From positions 248,001 through 312,000 of the forward strand of contig CAWJSX010000003.1 in NCBI GenBank assembly GCA_963845675.1: a stretch of 64,000 bases of DNA. The letters are read 5' to 3'. Position numbers and translations under genes: made by a program. Source of the DNA: CAWJMD01 sp963845675. GTDB lineage: Bacteria > Actinomycetota > Actinomycetes > Actinomycetales > CAWJMD01. The notes beneath the pieces are model-generated. The model did no database searches, was not told the DNA's origin, and worked only from the letters and a program-made list of their open reading frames with translations. Positions 63,945 through 64,000 of this stretch are shown here, in pieces (within the stretch, counting starts at the first letter, position 1; each line of letters opens with the position of its first letter).

Positions 63945-64000
63945 CCCGCCGCCGGTACCGCGAGGTAGAGCCGCACGCTGCGTCCGGGCACCGAGTGCGA
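63941..64000 (-). CDS. 3' end of a convergent gene (partial)
   Basis: Nineteen codons and a TAG read SHSVPGRSVRLYLAVPAAG on the minus strand, entering from outside the window, and the stop overlaps that of glgP. A VPGRSVRLY-type C-terminus resembles GH13 glycogen debranching enzymes (GlgX), which would fit the context, but the fragment is too short to be sure. Confidence 0.35.
   Translation of the reverse strand, partial: SHSVPGRSVRLYLAVPAAG

Overview
This is a high-GC, densely packed actinobacterial chromosome segment with many GTG starts, ATGA/GTGA gene overlaps and short spacers. A Gram-positive-type flagellum (no flgH, flgI or flgA), a crotonyl-CoA reductase/MeaB/thiolase group, CsoR-type copper control and a GlgE-type alpha-glucan pathway together suggest a motile member of the Nocardioidaceae or a relative. 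That placement is inference from gene content. I saw no tRNA, rRNA, prophage, IS element or CRISPR array.

1-25.1 kb is a large flagellar block on the + strand. The 3' end of an EAL-HDOD c-di-GMP protein is followed by five apparent transcription units: flgB-flgC-fliE-fliF-fliG-fliH-fliI-fliJ-(NlpC/P60+transglycosylase)-fliK; flgD-flgE; flbD-motA-motB-fliL; fliM-fliN-fliO-fliP-fliQ-fliR-flhB; and flhA-(FlhF-like)-small membrane protein-csrA-SDR. The first four are each preceded by a CTCA-N16/17-GCCGA(T/C) element, which I read as a FliA-type (sigma-28) box; the fifth has a weaker version. Strong hairpins separate some units. Filament, rod flgF/flgG, fliA and chemotaxis genes are not in the window.

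25.1-29 kb is a copper operon, csoR-copZ-secreted His-rich protein-copA, behind paired CsoR-like operators. 29-36 kb holds a DEAD-box RNA helicase with a structured leader, small membrane proteins, a PsiE-like protein, hisN, a spermidine synthase-like protein and small DUF genes. 36-46 kb contains an alpha/beta hydrolase, an AI-2E-type permease, ccr, methylmalonyl-CoA epimerase, a thiolase, meaB, a thiamine-binding-type protein, a GNAT and a large secreted beta-propeller protein. Together ccr, epimerase, thiolase and meaB point to C4/C5 acyl-CoA and methylmalonyl-CoA metabolism.

46-64 kb contains envelope proteins, a CnoX/YbbN-like thioredoxin, glgB, two micro-ORFs leading into a membrane GGDEF-EAL protein, DUF5317, an alanine dehydrogenase/carboxyethylornithine synthase-like gene and a DksA-like gene. 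Then comes the minus-strand glgE-treS-maltokinase operon, divergent from glgP across a 17-bp perfect palindrome. TreS plus maltokinase make maltose-1-phosphate from trehalose, GlgE polymerises it, GlgB branches the product and GlgP degrades it.

An important caveat is that many genes between 22.8 and 62.3 kb are interrupted by single-base indels, very densely at 48.2-53.7 and 56.3-62.3 kb. Protein similarity continues smoothly in the shifted frames, so most are probably consensus errors, not decayed genes. Such genes are listed as pseudogene with the approximate shift positions. Genes at 1-22.8, 36-45.8 and after 62.3 kb read cleanly.
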